DNA of 64,000 bases, from NCBI GenBank assembly GCA_031262295.1, contig JAISIA010000040.1:1-64000 (forward strand). Reading direction: 5' to 3'. Positions 48,629-59,109 of the stretch are shown here, piece by piece (the first letter of the stretch is position 1; the number at the start of each line of letters is the position of its first letter). Below the pieces are notes generated by a model. That model searched no databases. It worked only from the letters and a program-made list of their open reading frames with translations, and was not told the DNA's origin. A program made the position numbers and the translations under genes. This DNA comes from Bacteroidales bacterium (GTDB lineage: Bacteria > Bacteroidota > Bacteroidia > Bacteroidales > P3).

Positions 48629-49645
48629 ATGGACGTATTAAAAAATGACCTATCGGAATTAAATAAATATCTTTCTCAATTTCCGTTAAGCAAAAAGTTT
48701 ATATTACTTGATGAAAATACGTATTCATTATGTCTTCCACATCTAATAGAAAATGTAGAGGAAGTCTTAGGTGCAGAGATTTTAGAAATAGAGGCAGGTG
48801 AAAAAAGTAAGAACCTATCAATAGTTGAACAACTATCTGAGGCATTACTTTCTTCTTGTGCCGACAGGGATTCAATATTAATATCCTTAGGAGGAGGAGT
48901 TATTACCGATATAGGAGGGTTTTTAGCCTCCATATACAAAAGAGGAATTAAACATATTGCCGTTCCAACCACACTACTTGCTATGGTTGATGCATCCATT
49001 GGAGGAAAAACAGGTGTTAATGTAGGAGAAATAAAAAATTCTGTTGGAACTTTTAACTTCCAAACAAAGGTTTTCTACCATAAAGACTTTCTAAACACTT
49101 TGGATTATAAACAAATATTAAACGGAACAGCAGAGATGATAAAGATAGCTCTTGTTTCTGATGCCTTGCTTTGGGAAAATATGAAACAAAGTAAGCCTAT
49201 TGGTGAAAAGGGATTTAATTTTGACTTTATTCAAAGATGTATTGATTTAAAACAAGACATAGTTTCAAGGGATGAAAAAGATAGAAATGAAAGAAAGATT
49301 CTAAATTTCGGACATAGTTTTGCTCATGCAATAGAGACCTTTTGCTTAAAAAATGAAATTGATATTCTACATGGACAGGCTGTTATTTCAGGAATATTCT
49401 ATGCAATTAAACTTTCAGTTTCTCTTTTAAACTTTTCAAAAACAAAGAGTGAAGAAATTCTAAACTACATTACTCAATATTATGATATTTTTCCAATAAA
49501 AGATAATATAGATGTCTTATTATCTTTTATGAAAAACGATAAAAAAAATAGGGAAAATGGCTTTAATTTTGTTCTTTTGGAAGATATTTCAAAGCCAAAG
49601 ATTGATGTAGTGGTGCAAAAGGAAGATATATTAGATATTTTATAA
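48629..49645 (+). CDS. aroB: 3-dehydroquinate synthase
   Basis: SLGGGVITDIGGFLASIYKRGIKHIAVPTTLLAMVDASIGGKTGVN; LNFGHSFAHAIE. Confidence 0.96.
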   Translation: MDVLKNDLSELNKYLSQFPLSKKFILLDENTYSLCLPHLIENVEEVLGAEILEIEAGEKSKNLSIVEQLSEALLSSCADRDSILISLGGGVITDIGGFLASIYKRGIKHIAVPTTLLAMVDASIGGKTGVNVGEIKNSVGTFNFQTKVFYHKDFLNTLDYKQILNGTAEMIKIALVSDALLWENMKQSKPIGEKGFNFDFIQRCIDLKQDIVSRDEKDRNERKILNFGHSFAHAIETFCLKNEIDILHGQAVISGIFYAIKLSVSLLNFSKTKSEEILNYITQYYDIFPIKDNIDVLLSFMKNDKKNRENGFNFVLLEDISKPKIDVVVQKEDILDIL

Positions 49646-49693
49646 GCATTTCTTTAATTTTTTTCTTAATTGGAAATAAGAAAAAGACATTTT

Positions 49694-49728
49694 GTCGGCA
49701 ACCGACCTTTATTTCTCCTAACGGAAGT
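49694..49728 (+). repeat. REP-like element copy 5
   Basis: GTCGGCAACCGACCTTTATTTCTCCTAACGGAAGT. Confidence 0.88.
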
Positions 49729-49750
49729 AAAGAATAAAGAAAATAAATAA

Positions 49751-49785
49751 AAAATCCTGAGAAAATTTTTCTCAGGATTTTTTAT
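49751..49785. terminator. Bidirectional intrinsic terminator between aroB and ferredoxin
   Basis: AAAATCCTGAGAAAA-TTTTTCTCAGGATTTTTTA. Confidence 0.85.
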
Positions 49786-49799
49786 TGAATTAAGACGTT

Positions 49800-49967
49800 T
49801 TATTCTGGATGAATTGCTTCCACAGGACAAACGTCAGCACATGTTCCGCAATCTGTACATTTTTCAGGATCTATAACATAGATATCACCTTCTGAAATTG
49901 CCCCAACAGGACATTCATCTATACAAGTGCCACATGCAGCACAATCTTCTGAAATCTTATAAGCCAT
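49800..49967 (-). CDS. 2[4Fe-4S] ferredoxin (55 aa)
   Basis: Below track cutoff; reverse reading MAYKISEDCAACGTCIDECPVGAISEGDIYVIDPEKCTDCGTCADVCPVEAIHPE* with two CxxCxxCxxxCP motifs. Confidence 0.96.
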   Translation of the reverse strand: MAYKISEDCAACGTCIDECPVGAISEGDIYVIDPEKCTDCGTCADVCPVEAIHPE

Positions 49968-50053
49968 TTTTTTTTAATTTTGGTTTGTATTTAGGCTGCA
50001 AATATATAATATATTTCTTAAATTTGCCCAAAATTTTAATCTAAAAAATAATT

Positions 50054-50842
50054 ATGATTTCTAAGAATACAAAACAAGGAATAATATATTGCTTTATCCT
50101 ATTTACTTTTAGTCTTATTATTGGTTGCAAAGGCACTAATAAGGAAGTTATATCAACTTATGAAAATGGTAATCCAAAGAAAGTTTATTACACAAAACAG
50201 GAAAATGGAAACAAAATTAAGGTCAAAGAGGTGATGTATTATGAAAATGGATATATAAGATATGAAGGAGCATTTCTTAATGGAGAAAGAACGGGAGTTT
50301 GGATGTTCTATTTTGAGAATGGAACGCTATTTGCCCTAGCAGACTTTACGAATAATTCTAACGGAAACAACTGGGAAGTGTATAAAACAGATAAAACAGT
50401 AATTGCAAAGAAGAGTAATAAGGTAAAAACAATATCTTTCTTTTCCGATGGATGCTTAGCTCTAATTAGAATAATAAATGATAGGGACGAAGAAACAGAA
50501 TATAAGTTCTACCCTTCCTTTAATATCTCCCAAAAGGCATTATACAAAAACGGAAAGTATAATGGAGAAGTTATTGCACTATTTAATAATGGTAGAATAA
50601 ATTCAAAGAATTTCTTTAAAGAAGGTTTGCAAGATAGCATATATAATTTGTATTATGAAAATGGGAATATTCAAGTGGAAGGACAATATAATAAAGGAGA
50701 AAAGATAGGAGTGTGGAAATATTTTAATGAAGATGGATCTTTAAAAGGAGAAGAGGAGTATGCCTTAGATGGATCTATAATAAAGGCTTTGTCTTTGGGG
50801 ATAAAATATTATGATAAGGAAGGTAAAGAAATAAAGATGTAA
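50054..50842 (+). CDS. MORN-repeat (YwqK-like) lipoprotein
   Basis: YYENGYIRYEGAFLNGERTGVWMFYFENG, YYENGNIQVEGQYNKGEKIGVWKYFNEDGSLKGEE; lipobox-like LIIGCKG. Confidence 0.85.
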   Translation: MISKNTKQGIIYCFILFTFSLIIGCKGTNKEVISTYENGNPKKVYYTKQENGNKIKVKEVMYYENGYIRYEGAFLNGERTGVWMFYFENGTLFALADFTNNSNGNNWEVYKTDKTVIAKKSNKVKTISFFSDGCLALIRIINDRDEETEYKFYPSFNISQKALYKNGKYNGEVIALFNNGRINSKNFFKEGLQDSIYNLYYENGNIQVEGQYNKGEKIGVWKYFNEDGSLKGEEEYALDGSIIKALSLGIKYYDKEGKEIKM

Positions 50843-50853
50843 CACAAAATATT

Positions 50854-51438
50854 ATGAAAAAAGCATTTTTAATAGTTATATTAACAACTCTAATAGGCAT
50901 ATCTGAGGTTTTTTCACAAAGTCTTAGCCCAATAGAATTAAATAAACAAGGTAGTCAAACCTTATTTCAAATAAATAAAATCCCATATAAAGCAATTTTT
51001 GGTGAGGATGAACAATCCTCTCGTCCTTATATAGAGTTTAATGGGAAAAAGACTTTCAAATACAATTCCATATTTCAAGATGCAATATTAGACTTTCAAA
51101 TCTTTTATAATCCTAAACTAAACTTCCAATACCTTATAATTAATAACTATGTTGATCTTTCCTTAGGGGCAGACCTATTTCTAATAAAGGATGGTGAGTT
51201 TTCCTATATTGGAAATCTAAATTTAGGAGCATATAATTCCATAAACGGAAACAAAATGAATTATAATAGCATCCTACCCTATATTTCTGTTTTCTATACT
51301 AAGGAAAAAACCTATTTTTCCTTTGAAGTACCTTTGGTTGTTTTGAATCCTGCTCAAAAAGATGAACAAATATTTAAAGGAAACGAACTTCACTATATCC
51401 TAACTGACAATAAACTCTCTTTGGTCTTTTCAAAATAG
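50854..51438 (+). CDS. Secreted hypothetical protein
   Basis: 194 aa with N-terminal signal MKKAFLIVILTTLIGISEVFSQ. Confidence 0.6.
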   Translation: MKKAFLIVILTTLIGISEVFSQSLSPIELNKQGSQTLFQINKIPYKAIFGEDEQSSRPYIEFNGKKTFKYNSIFQDAILDFQIFYNPKLNFQYLIINNYVDLSLGADLFLIKDGEFSYIGNLNLGAYNSINGNKMNYNSILPYISVFYTKEKTYFSFEVPLVVLNPAQKDEQIFKGNELHYILTDNKLSLVFSK

Positions 51439-51441
51439 GAA

Positions 51442-52689
51442 ATGAATTATACAGATATTGAAATAATGTCGCCTGTTGGCTCTTATGAAGCTCTAATGGG
51501 TGCCATACAAGGAGGAGCCGATAGCATTTATTTTGGAGTTGGAACCCTAAATATGCGAAGTGGTTCAGCAAATAATTTTACCATAGATGACATTAAGCCA
51601 ATTGTTGAAACTGCAAAACAACATGGAGTAAAGACATACTTAACTCTAAACACTATTGTCTATGATGAGGAGTTGGATTACTTAAAACAGGTTATTGATA
51701 GGGCAAAACAAAACAATATAGATGCAATTATAGCCTCCGATATGGCAGTTTTGTCTTATGCAAAAGAAAAACAAGTGGAAATTCACCTCTCTACCCAATG
51801 CAATATTACCAATATAGAGTCAGTAAAATTCTTTTCCTCTTTTGCAGATGTTATTGTAACTGCAAGAGAGCTTTCTTTAAATCAAGTAAAAAATATAATT
51901 GATAAAATAGAAGAACAAAATATAAGGGGACCAAAAGGAGAACTTATAAGAATTGAATGTTTTGTTCATGGCGCTCTATGTATGGCTGTTTCGGGTAAAT
52001 GTTATATTTCTTTGGATAATGCAAATAAGAGTGCAAATAGAGGAAGCTGTTTGCAATATTGCAGACGCCCATATAAGGTGACAGACTTGGATGGAGGCAC
52101 AGAGCTTTTGGTGGATAATAAATACATAATGTCTCCAAAGGACTTAAAGACTATAGATTTCTTAGATAAGATTCTTTCCTCAGGAGTTAGGGTTTTGAAA
52201 ATTGAAGGCAGAGGTCGCTCAGCAGAATATGTAAAAACCGTTACTCAAACCTACAAAGAAGCTGTCAAGGCATACTTTTCCAATTCTTTTAATGAAGAAA
52301 ACAAGAAAAAATGGAATGAAAAACTACGCTCAGTCTATAATAGGGACTTCTGGGATGGCTACTACTTGGGACAAAAAGTTGGAGAATGGACTACAAAATA
52401 TGGATCAAGAGCAACAAAAGAAAAAGAATTTATAGGCATAGTTACTAATTATTTCAAGAATATTGGTGTTGCTGAAATAAAAATTCAAACAGGGGAATTG
52501 TCCTTAGGTGATGAGATTTTGGTTTTAGGTCCCACAACGGGGGTTTATCAAGATATTGTAGGAGAAATAAGAGTTGATTTACTAAAAGTAGAAAAGGCAA
52601 TAAAGGGAGAGGCGTTTTCCATTGCCACAAAAGAAATTCTAAGGCGTGGAGACAAACTATACAAGATGAAAAACAAAGAAAATGATTAA
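51442..52689 (+). CDS. Peptidase U32 family protein
   Basis: EIMSPVGSYEALMGAIQGGADSIYFGVG...ECFVHGALCMAVSGKCYIS...ANRGSCLQYCRRPY. Confidence 0.93.
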   Translation: MNYTDIEIMSPVGSYEALMGAIQGGADSIYFGVGTLNMRSGSANNFTIDDIKPIVETAKQHGVKTYLTLNTIVYDEELDYLKQVIDRAKQNNIDAIIASDMAVLSYAKEKQVEIHLSTQCNITNIESVKFFSSFADVIVTARELSLNQVKNIIDKIEEQNIRGPKGELIRIECFVHGALCMAVSGKCYISLDNANKSANRGSCLQYCRRPYKVTDLDGGTELLVDNKYIMSPKDLKTIDFLDKILSSGVRVLKIEGRGRSAEYVKTVTQTYKEAVKAYFSNSFNEENKKKWNEKLRSVYNRDFWDGYYLGQKVGEWTTKYGSRATKEKEFIGIVTNYFKNIGVAEIKIQTGELSLGDEILVLGPTTGVYQDIVGEIRVDLLKVEKAIKGEAFSIATKEILRRGDKLYKMKNKEND

Positions 52690-53518
52690 ATTTAACTACC
52701 ATAGCCATTCCTTTTTCTGCGATGGGAAGAATACTTTGGAAGAAATGGCTATTTCTGCAATAGAAAACAAAATGCAATATTTTGGATTTTCTGCCCATAG
52801 CTCACTTCCTTCAATAAGCAATTTCGGCTTACAGGAAAATGAAATTAAGAATTACTTAGATGAGATTAATCGTTTAAAGGAAAAATACAAAGACAAAATT
52901 AAACTTTTTGCCTCAATGGAGTTTGATTATATTCCTTCCATCACAAAGGATATTAGAGAAAAGGCAAGGTTATATAATTTGGACTACATTATTTGTTCTG
53001 TTCATTTAGTGGAATCCAAAAGTGGAGGATATTGGTTTATTGATGGGTCAAAGCAAGAAAGCTATGATGAGGGACTAAAAGAATATTTCAATGGAAATAT
53101 TAAAGAAGGCGTCACTGCATTTTTTCAACAAACCATTTCCATGATAGAGAATGTAAAGCCCGATATTGTGGGACACTTTGACAAGATAAAGATGCACAAT
53201 AGGGACAGATACTTTTTGGAAACTGACTCTTGGTACAAAGACCTTGTTATGGCAACAATTGAAGCTATGAAAAAGAATAACTCCATTTGTGAGGTCAATA
53301 CACGTGGGCTTTACAAGGGAAGAAGTAATGATTATTATCCATTGACTGCTTGGTTAAAGATAATGGCAAAAGAGAATATTAGAGTTACTATCTCAACAGA
53401 TGCACATAAGAAAGAGGAAGTATCATCCTTGTTTTTGGAATGCAGAAACCATATTAAGGATTGCGGATATAAGGAAGTATATTATTTTGATGGAGCTTGG
53501 AAAGCAGATAAACTATAA
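52682..53518 (+). CDS. PHP-domain histidinol-phosphatase (HisJ-like)
   Basis: FNYHSHSFFCDGKNTLEEMAISAIENKMQYFGFSAHSS...VGHFDKIK...ISTDAHKKEEV; overlaps the U32 gene by 8 nt. Confidence 0.85.
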   Translation: MIKFNYHSHSFFCDGKNTLEEMAISAIENKMQYFGFSAHSSLPSISNFGLQENEIKNYLDEINRLKEKYKDKIKLFASMEFDYIPSITKDIREKARLYNLDYIICSVHLVESKSGGYWFIDGSKQESYDEGLKEYFNGNIKEGVTAFFQQTISMIENVKPDIVGHFDKIKMHNRDRYFLETDSWYKDLVMATIEAMKKNNSICEVNTRGLYKGRSNDYYPLTAWLKIMAKENIRVTISTDAHKKEEVSSLFLECRNHIKDCGYKEVYYFDGAWKADKL

Positions 53519-53527
53519 AAGAAAAAA

Positions 53528-54202
53528 ATGGATAACTCCATAGAAAATAATATAGAAATAATTAAAACCTTAGATGGGTCATATTCCCTACAAAGAAATG
53601 ATATAGAAGAAACCTATCATTCTGTTTTTGGAGCAAGGAATGAAAGTGAGCATATATTCATTAATGCAGGCATAAAGCAAATAGAAAAACCAAATATTAA
53701 TGTTTTGGAAATTGGTTTTGGCACAGGCTTAAATGCAATCCTAACCTTGCTTTATGCAAAAGAAAACAAAAAGAAAATATTCTATCAAGCCATAGAAAAA
53801 TATCCATTAGAAGAGGAGATTATATCCAAGTTAAACTATGGAGAAATTTTGGATAATAAAGACCTATTCCTTAAAATACACTCTTCAAAGTGGGGAAATG
53901 AAAATAGGATAGATGAGTTTTTCTTATTGAAAAAAATTTTTTCATCTGCCCAAAGCATAATTTATCCCGATAATTTCTTTGATATAGTATATTTTGATGC
54001 CTTTTCTCCCGAAAAAGAACCCTCTTTATGGGAAAAAGATATTATTCAAAATATGTATAATACCCTAAAGCAGGGAGGAATATTTATTACATATTGCTGT
54101 AAGGGGCAGGTGAAAAGAACACTTAAAGAGTGTGGATTTTCTCTTGAAAAACTTCCCGGTCCCAAAGGAAAACGTGAGATTTTAAGAGCAGAGAAAAAAT
54201 AA
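53528..54202 (+). CDS. mnmD: tRNA (5-methylaminomethyl-2-thiouridine)(34)-methyltransferase MnmD
   Basis: YHSVFGARNESEHIFINAGI...NVLEIGFGTGLNAILTLLYA...YFDAFSPEKEPSLWEKDII...TYCCKGQVKRTLKECGF. Confidence 0.9.
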   Translation: MDNSIENNIEIIKTLDGSYSLQRNDIEETYHSVFGARNESEHIFINAGIKQIEKPNINVLEIGFGTGLNAILTLLYAKENKKKIFYQAIEKYPLEEEIISKLNYGEILDNKDLFLKIHSSKWGNENRIDEFFLLKKIFSSAQSIIYPDNFFDIVYFDAFSPEKEPSLWEKDIIQNMYNTLKQGGIFITYCCKGQVKRTLKECGFSLEKLPGPKGKREILRAEKK

Positions 54203-54250
54203 TCCTCTTTCTTTTTTCTTTTTACTATATTTGCAAAAACTTTTTTTATT

Positions 54251-55531
54251 TTGATAAGATATATTATTCATACATTCTTTACCAAGACTCTTGTCTCATC
54301 ATTAGGTTTTTTAACCATAATATTGATAAGTCATATTCTTGGACCAGAAGCAAGAGGAGAACAATCCATATTCCTTTCCAACGTTGTTCTTCTTATACTT
54401 TTTACAACCCTAATGGGCAACTCAACACTTGTTTATTTAGCTCCTCGTTACGACTTTTCTGAATTATTTATTCCCTCCTTTCTTTGGACAATACTCTCTC
54501 TTATAATTGGCTTTTTACTACTTCCCCTCTTTAATAATGTTGTCACCTATCCAATATACCTACTACTAATTGTGTTTTTTGCATCAATAAATGATACAAA
54601 TAGCTTTATTCTCTTAGGGAAAGAAAGAATTAAAGAGAGTAATTATCTAAAAATAATCCCTCCTCTTTCAACCATTTCTATTCTTTTTGTCCTATTTCTT
54701 TTAGGAAAATTTTCTTCAACATTCAATTATGTCGTCTCTCTCCTTATTGGATATGCCCTAAGTTTTCTCTTTGGAATATTTTTTCTAAGAAAGGATTTTC
54801 TTAAACTGCATTTATTAGAAAAAAAGGCATTTATTTATATACTTCAAATGATGCTTTTCATTGGAGGAATTAAACAATTTGGAAGCATATTCCAAATGCT
54901 AACTTCAAGATTATCTTTCTATATTATTGCTATTTATTGTGGAGATAAAATATTGGGAAACTTTTCCAATGGCATTAGTCTTTTGGAAGTTGTCCTAATC
55001 TTTGGAACCTCTTTGGCTATGGTACAATATTCCATTTTATCCAACACCGAAGATAAGGTCTTTGAAAAAATGTTCTCTCTTATAATGACAAAGCTAAATA
55101 TAGTTTTCACTTTTTTTGCTCTATTAGTGCTTTGTCTTTTACCCTCTGAGGTTTATACCTTTATATTTGGCTCAGGATTTAATGAAATAAAGAATGTTAT
55201 AATTCTTCTAAGCCTTTCAACCTTCCTTTTAAGTATTTCTTCAACCTTTACCCAGCATTTTGCCTCAAAGGGTAACTTTACAATCTCTGCATTTTCCTCT
55301 TTTGTTGCATTTTTAGCAACATGCCTTTTTGGCTTTTGGCTTATTCCTCTCTATGGTATAATTGGAGCTGCAATAAGTACAACAATATCATACGCAATTT
55401 GCCTTCTAATAGAAGGATATTACTTTAAGAAATGGACAAAACTAAAATTCTCCGACTTTATAATAAGAAAAAGTGATATTCCACTTATTAAAGATTTTCT
55501 CTCTAATAAATTTGAAAAAAATAAATATTAA
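54251..55531 (+). CDS. Polysaccharide flippase/oligosaccharide exporter (MATE/Wzx-like)
   Basis: Multi-TM protein starting LVSSLGFLTIILISHILGPEARGEQSIFLSNVVLL; TTG start. Confidence 0.8.
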   Translation: MIRYIIHTFFTKTLVSSLGFLTIILISHILGPEARGEQSIFLSNVVLLILFTTLMGNSTLVYLAPRYDFSELFIPSFLWTILSLIIGFLLLPLFNNVVTYPIYLLLIVFFASINDTNSFILLGKERIKESNYLKIIPPLSTISILFVLFLLGKFSSTFNYVVSLLIGYALSFLFGIFFLRKDFLKLHLLEKKAFIYILQMMLFIGGIKQFGSIFQMLTSRLSFYIIAIYCGDKILGNFSNGISLLEVVLIFGTSLAMVQYSILSNTEDKVFEKMFSLIMTKLNIVFTFFALLVLCLLPSEVYTFIFGSGFNEIKNVIILLSLSTFLLSISSTFTQHFASKGNFTISAFSSFVAFLATCLFGFWLIPLYGIIGAAISTTISYAICLLIEGYYFKKWTKLKFSDFIIRKSDIPLIKDFLSNKFEKNKY

Positions 55532-55566
55532 AAATCATATATACACACTTTTAAGTTATTTTACTT

Positions 55567-56101
55567 ACACAAAAATATTTTTTTTAACATTTTTTCCTTC
55601 AAATGTTAAATTCAAAATTTAAAAACTGAAAATTGCCGTTTGCTTTTTTGAAAATAATTTTATATCTTTGCCGAAACAAAGCCCCTTTTTAAGGGCAATA
55701 AAGCTCTAATATTCCCAAATTTTATTTTCATTTTTTCTTTCAAGATAATAATCTTATTATTAGTTTGTTATCCTTAAATAAATCTTCGTTTTAGTAAATT
55801 ATTTCTTCGTTTTAGCAAAATAAAACAGCGTTTTATTTGAATTTTTCTTCGTTTTTTTCTGTAAAAATTAGAATTTGGTTTTTTTAATGAAAAATCTGAA
55901 AAAATAAATTAAAAGTTGCTTGAATTGTATTGATAATTAGCGAATTAATAATTTGACAAAATTTTAACAAATTTTTGTGTTGCAAAAATTGAATTTTTGA
56001 ATGAAATGTTAAAATTTGTTAAAATTTGGCGAAAAAATTTACTAAAGTGTTAAAAAAGGGGTAAAAAAAGGGGGTTGAAATGTTAAAAAAATTGGGAATT
56101 T
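55567..56101 (+). repeat. Dispersed promoter-bearing intergenic element, copy D
   Basis: TTTAACATTTTTTCCTTCAAATGTTAAA; TTTG (55639)-N20-TATCTTTG (55663-55670); TTGCC...GGGCAA with inner CCCTT-TTT-AAGGG; TTCGTTTTAG units, AAAACAGCGTTTTA; GACAAAATTTTAACAAATTTT. Confidence 0.85.
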
Positions 56102-56153
56102 TAATAAATTCTTCCTTTCTTTTCAATAAAGTGTAGTAAAATAAAGGTGTTTC

Positions 56154-57071
56154 CTATATTATACCTCTTATTTCTGAAAGATTTTTTATATTGTTTTTAT
56201 CCATATATTCTTTTATTCCCTCAACAACTTCAAGTGATACCATTGGGTTTATAAAGTTAGCAGTCCCTATTTCAATGGCTGATGCTCCAACTAATATAAA
56301 TTCAATTGCATCTTGTGCAGATATTATTCCTCCCATGCCTATTATTGGGATGGAGACTTGTTTATAGGTTTGCCAAAGGCAGCGAAGTGCCACTGGTTTT
56401 ATTGCAGGACCAGAAAGACCTCCTGTTATTGTGGATAGCAATGCTTTTTTTCTATTAGCATCAACAGCCATCCCCAAAAGGGTATTTATCATTGAAAGAG
56501 CGTCTGCACCAGAGTCTTCAACGCTTTTAGCAATTTCTACAATACTTGTAACATTTGGACTAAGTTTTACAATAAGAGTCTTTTTATAAACCTCTCTTAC
56601 CTTCTTTACAACCTCTTTTGCCATCTTGGGATCGGTACCAAAGACCATACCTCCCTGCTTTACATTGGGACAGGATATGTTTAATTCAATACCAACTATG
56701 TTTTCTAATTCATTTATTCTTTGAGAAACCTCAACGTATTCCTCTATTGTTGATCCAGAAACATTAACAATAAGGTTGGTTTTTATATCTTTTATCCTTT
56801 TATATATGCTTTTACAGAAGAAATCTACGCCCTTGTTTTGTAATCCTACTGCATTTAGCATACCCGATGGAGTTTCTGCCATTCTTGGATAAGGATTACC
56901 TTCTCTTTTTTCTTTTGTTGTTGCCTTAACAACTATGCCTCCTAAGTTTTCAACAGGGAAAAAATCTTCAAATTCTTCACCATAGCCAAAGGTTCCTGAG
57001 GCTGTTAGAACGGGATTCTTTAATTTAATTTTCCCTATCTCTACTTCCAAGCCACTATTATTTATATTCAT
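56154..57071 (-). CDS. pyrD: Dihydroorotate dehydrogenase catalytic subunit (class 1B-like)
   Basis: [46 protein letters not shown]...[13 protein letters not shown]; partner pyrK adjacent. Confidence 0.96.
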   Translation of the reverse strand: MNINNSGLEVEIGKIKLKNPVLTASGTFGYGEEFEDFFPVENLGGIVVKATTKEKREGNPYPRMAETPSGMLNAVGLQNKGVDFFCKSIYKRIKDIKTNLIVNVSGSTIEEYVEVSQRINELENIVGIELNISCPNVKQGGMVFGTDPKMAKEVVKKVREVYKKTLIVKLSPNVTSIVEIAKSVEDSGADALSMINTLLGMAVDANRKKALLSTITGGLSGPAIKPVALRCLWQTYKQVSIPIIGMGGIISAQDAIEFILVGASAIEIGTANFINPMVSLEVVEGIKEYMDKNNIKNLSEIRGII

Positions 57072-57085
57072 CTTCTTTCCTTTTA

Positions 57086-57847
57086 TTAAAAATTTTTCAA
57101 CTCGCTTGAAAGAAAAACTGGACCATTAATGCAGGTTCTCTTATTTCCCGTGTCGGTATCCACAACGCAGCAAAGACAAACGCCAAAGCCGCAAGCCATT
57201 TTATGTTCCAAAGAAACAAAACATGGGATGTTACGTTTTTCCATAATGGATGCAACTTTTTGCATCATAATTGTTGGACCGCAGCAATAAACTGCATCAA
57301 AGTCTTCTTCCATTATGGGATGTTCTGTCACCAAACCCTTAAATCCGCAACTTCCATTTTCAGTTGCAATATGCAAAGGACCTAAATCGGAGAACTTATC
57401 CTTATTGAAGAGTTGTATTGTGTCCCTACTGCCAATTAAGGTGTTAAAGGCAGTGCCTTTTTCTTTTAAGCATCTTGCTAAATATAGTAGTGGTGCTGCT
57501 CCAACGCCTCCTCCAATTAATAATACCTTATTTCCAATTAGAGAAAAGCCATTACCTAAGGGAAAAATTAGATTTAGGCTATTGCCCATCTCAATTTTAG
57601 ATAATTCTTCTGTGCCTTTGCCAACAATTTGTATGACTAAGCTTATTTGGTTGTTTTCTTTTGAAACATCATGTATGGAAATGGGACGGCGAAGTAAAAC
57701 ATCTTTTTTGTCTTTTATTAGTATTTCAACAAATTGTCCCGGTTTTATCTCTGGAAGAACTTCTTCTTGGTATTGAAGTTTTAAAATAAAGAGATCGGAT
57801 CTTATCATTTCCTTTCCCACAACTATAAAGTCCTTGCAATATTTCAT
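57086..57847 (-). CDS. pyrK: Dihydroorotate dehydrogenase electron transfer subunit
   Basis: FAD/NAD reductase fold; iron-sulfur motif [27 protein letters not shown]. Confidence 0.94.
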   Translation of the reverse strand: MKYCKDFIVVGKEMIRSDLFILKLQYQEEVLPEIKPGQFVEILIKDKKDVLLRRPISIHDVSKENNQISLVIQIVGKGTEELSKIEMGNSLNLIFPLGNGFSLIGNKVLLIGGGVGAAPLLYLARCLKEKGTAFNTLIGSRDTIQLFNKDKFSDLGPLHIATENGSCGFKGLVTEHPIMEEDFDAVYCCGPTIMMQKVASIMEKRNIPCFVSLEHKMACGFGVCLCCVVDTDTGNKRTCINGPVFLSSELKNF

Positions 57848-57985
57848 CTACCCCTTGTTTTGTTTTTATGTTTAAGCGACTTTTTTATTTGGATAAAATT
57901 CCAAAGTGCAAAAATAGCATTTTTCCTCTTTTTAAACAAAAACTTCATATATTTGCATCCTTGCAAACCATATATATATATTTTT

Positions 57986-59008
57986 ATGAAAAACATCTTT
58001 TTCTCTTTTTTAATCCTATTTAGCATGGCATTTATCTCTTCATGTGAGGTAGAATTTAATCCTAATGGCTCTTGGAAAGAAACAACTGTGGTTTATGGAG
58101 TATTGGATCAGGATGCAGATACAAATTTTGTAAGGATTGAAAAATGTTTTTTGGGGGAAGGAAACTATGTTAATTTCTCTAAGGTTAAGGATTCTGTATA
58201 TTATAAAGAGGAAGAACTTTCGGTTAATTTGTATGCCTTCTACTATTGGGAGACTAACGCTTGGGATACTACTAAGGCATTGGAAAAAATCCCTCTTAAC
58301 TACACTGAAACCTATAAAAAAGATTCAGGAGAGTTCTATTACGATGTTTCTCCTATCTATTTTACAACCCATAAGCTAAATTCCCAGATGGAATATTATC
58401 TTGTGATAAAGAATCTTATTACAGGCAATACTACAACTTCTCACTCTCGTTTGGTGGCAGATTATAAGGTGACAGCACCTTCGGGAAACTCCTTTGGTTT
58501 TAATTATAATTCAACCTACCAACAATACTTATTAAATTGCAAATGGACATCTCAAACCTCTGGTGCCTTAGGTGAGATGCCTAAGATGTTTCAACCTGCA
58601 ATAAGGTTTAACTTTTTGGAGAATGGACAAAAGGCTTTTGTGGATTTAAAGTTCAGTTCAATAAATAATCCCTTCACTTTGGAGGATAGAGAGATTTCTT
58701 TTTTGATATTTCACGATGAGGTGGTCAGCCAAATTAAGGATAAGGTTTCAAAAAGAGGGGTAGCACAAAGAAGTTTCCTTATGGACACTCCTACTTTTGA
58801 GATTTTTGTTTATTCTTGTGGCGAAAACTTGAAGAATTACATAGATAATAATGTCCCTATTGTCTCTTTAACAGAAAGACCTGTTTATTCCAATATAGAA
58901 AATGGTATAGGCATTTTCTCATCAAGAAGATTGAATATAAAGAAAAGCTATACTTCTTTTCCTGATTCTTTCAAAGCAGAAATTGAAGGTTTAAATATCG
59001 GTTTTTAG
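57986..59008 (+). CDS. Putative lipoprotein (DUF4249-like?)
   Basis: Lipobox FISSCEV when started at the internal ATG 57986; upstream TATATTTG box supports this start over the track start 57860. Confidence 0.65.
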   Translation: MKNIFFSFLILFSMAFISSCEVEFNPNGSWKETTVVYGVLDQDADTNFVRIEKCFLGEGNYVNFSKVKDSVYYKEEELSVNLYAFYYWETNAWDTTKALEKIPLNYTETYKKDSGEFYYDVSPIYFTTHKLNSQMEYYLVIKNLITGNTTTSHSRLVADYKVTAPSGNSFGFNYNSTYQQYLLNCKWTSQTSGALGEMPKMFQPAIRFNFLENGQKAFVDLKFSSINNPFTLEDREISFLIFHDEVVSQIKDKVSKRGVAQRSFLMDTPTFEIFVYSCGENLKNYIDNNVPIVSLTERPVYSNIENGIGIFSSRRLNIKKSYTSFPDSFKAEIEGLNIGF

Positions 59009-59109
59009 TTTAAAGAGATAAATTTTAAAAAAAATGTTAAATTTTTATAATAATACGCCTAATCTATGCGTTACATTAGTGTATTTAACAAACTAAAAGA
59101 AAAAGGAAA

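Noticed and set aside
50054-50842. Toxin-antitoxin locus (YwqK 'antitoxin' label)
   Set aside because: The protein is a MORN-repeat lipoprotein; the neighbouring 194-aa protein looks secreted and does not resemble a toxin.
57860-57985. N-terminal 42-aa extension of the lipoprotein ORF at 57860
   Set aside because: The ATG at 57986 gives a clean lipoprotein signal peptide; a TATATTTG promoter box lies within the supposed extension.
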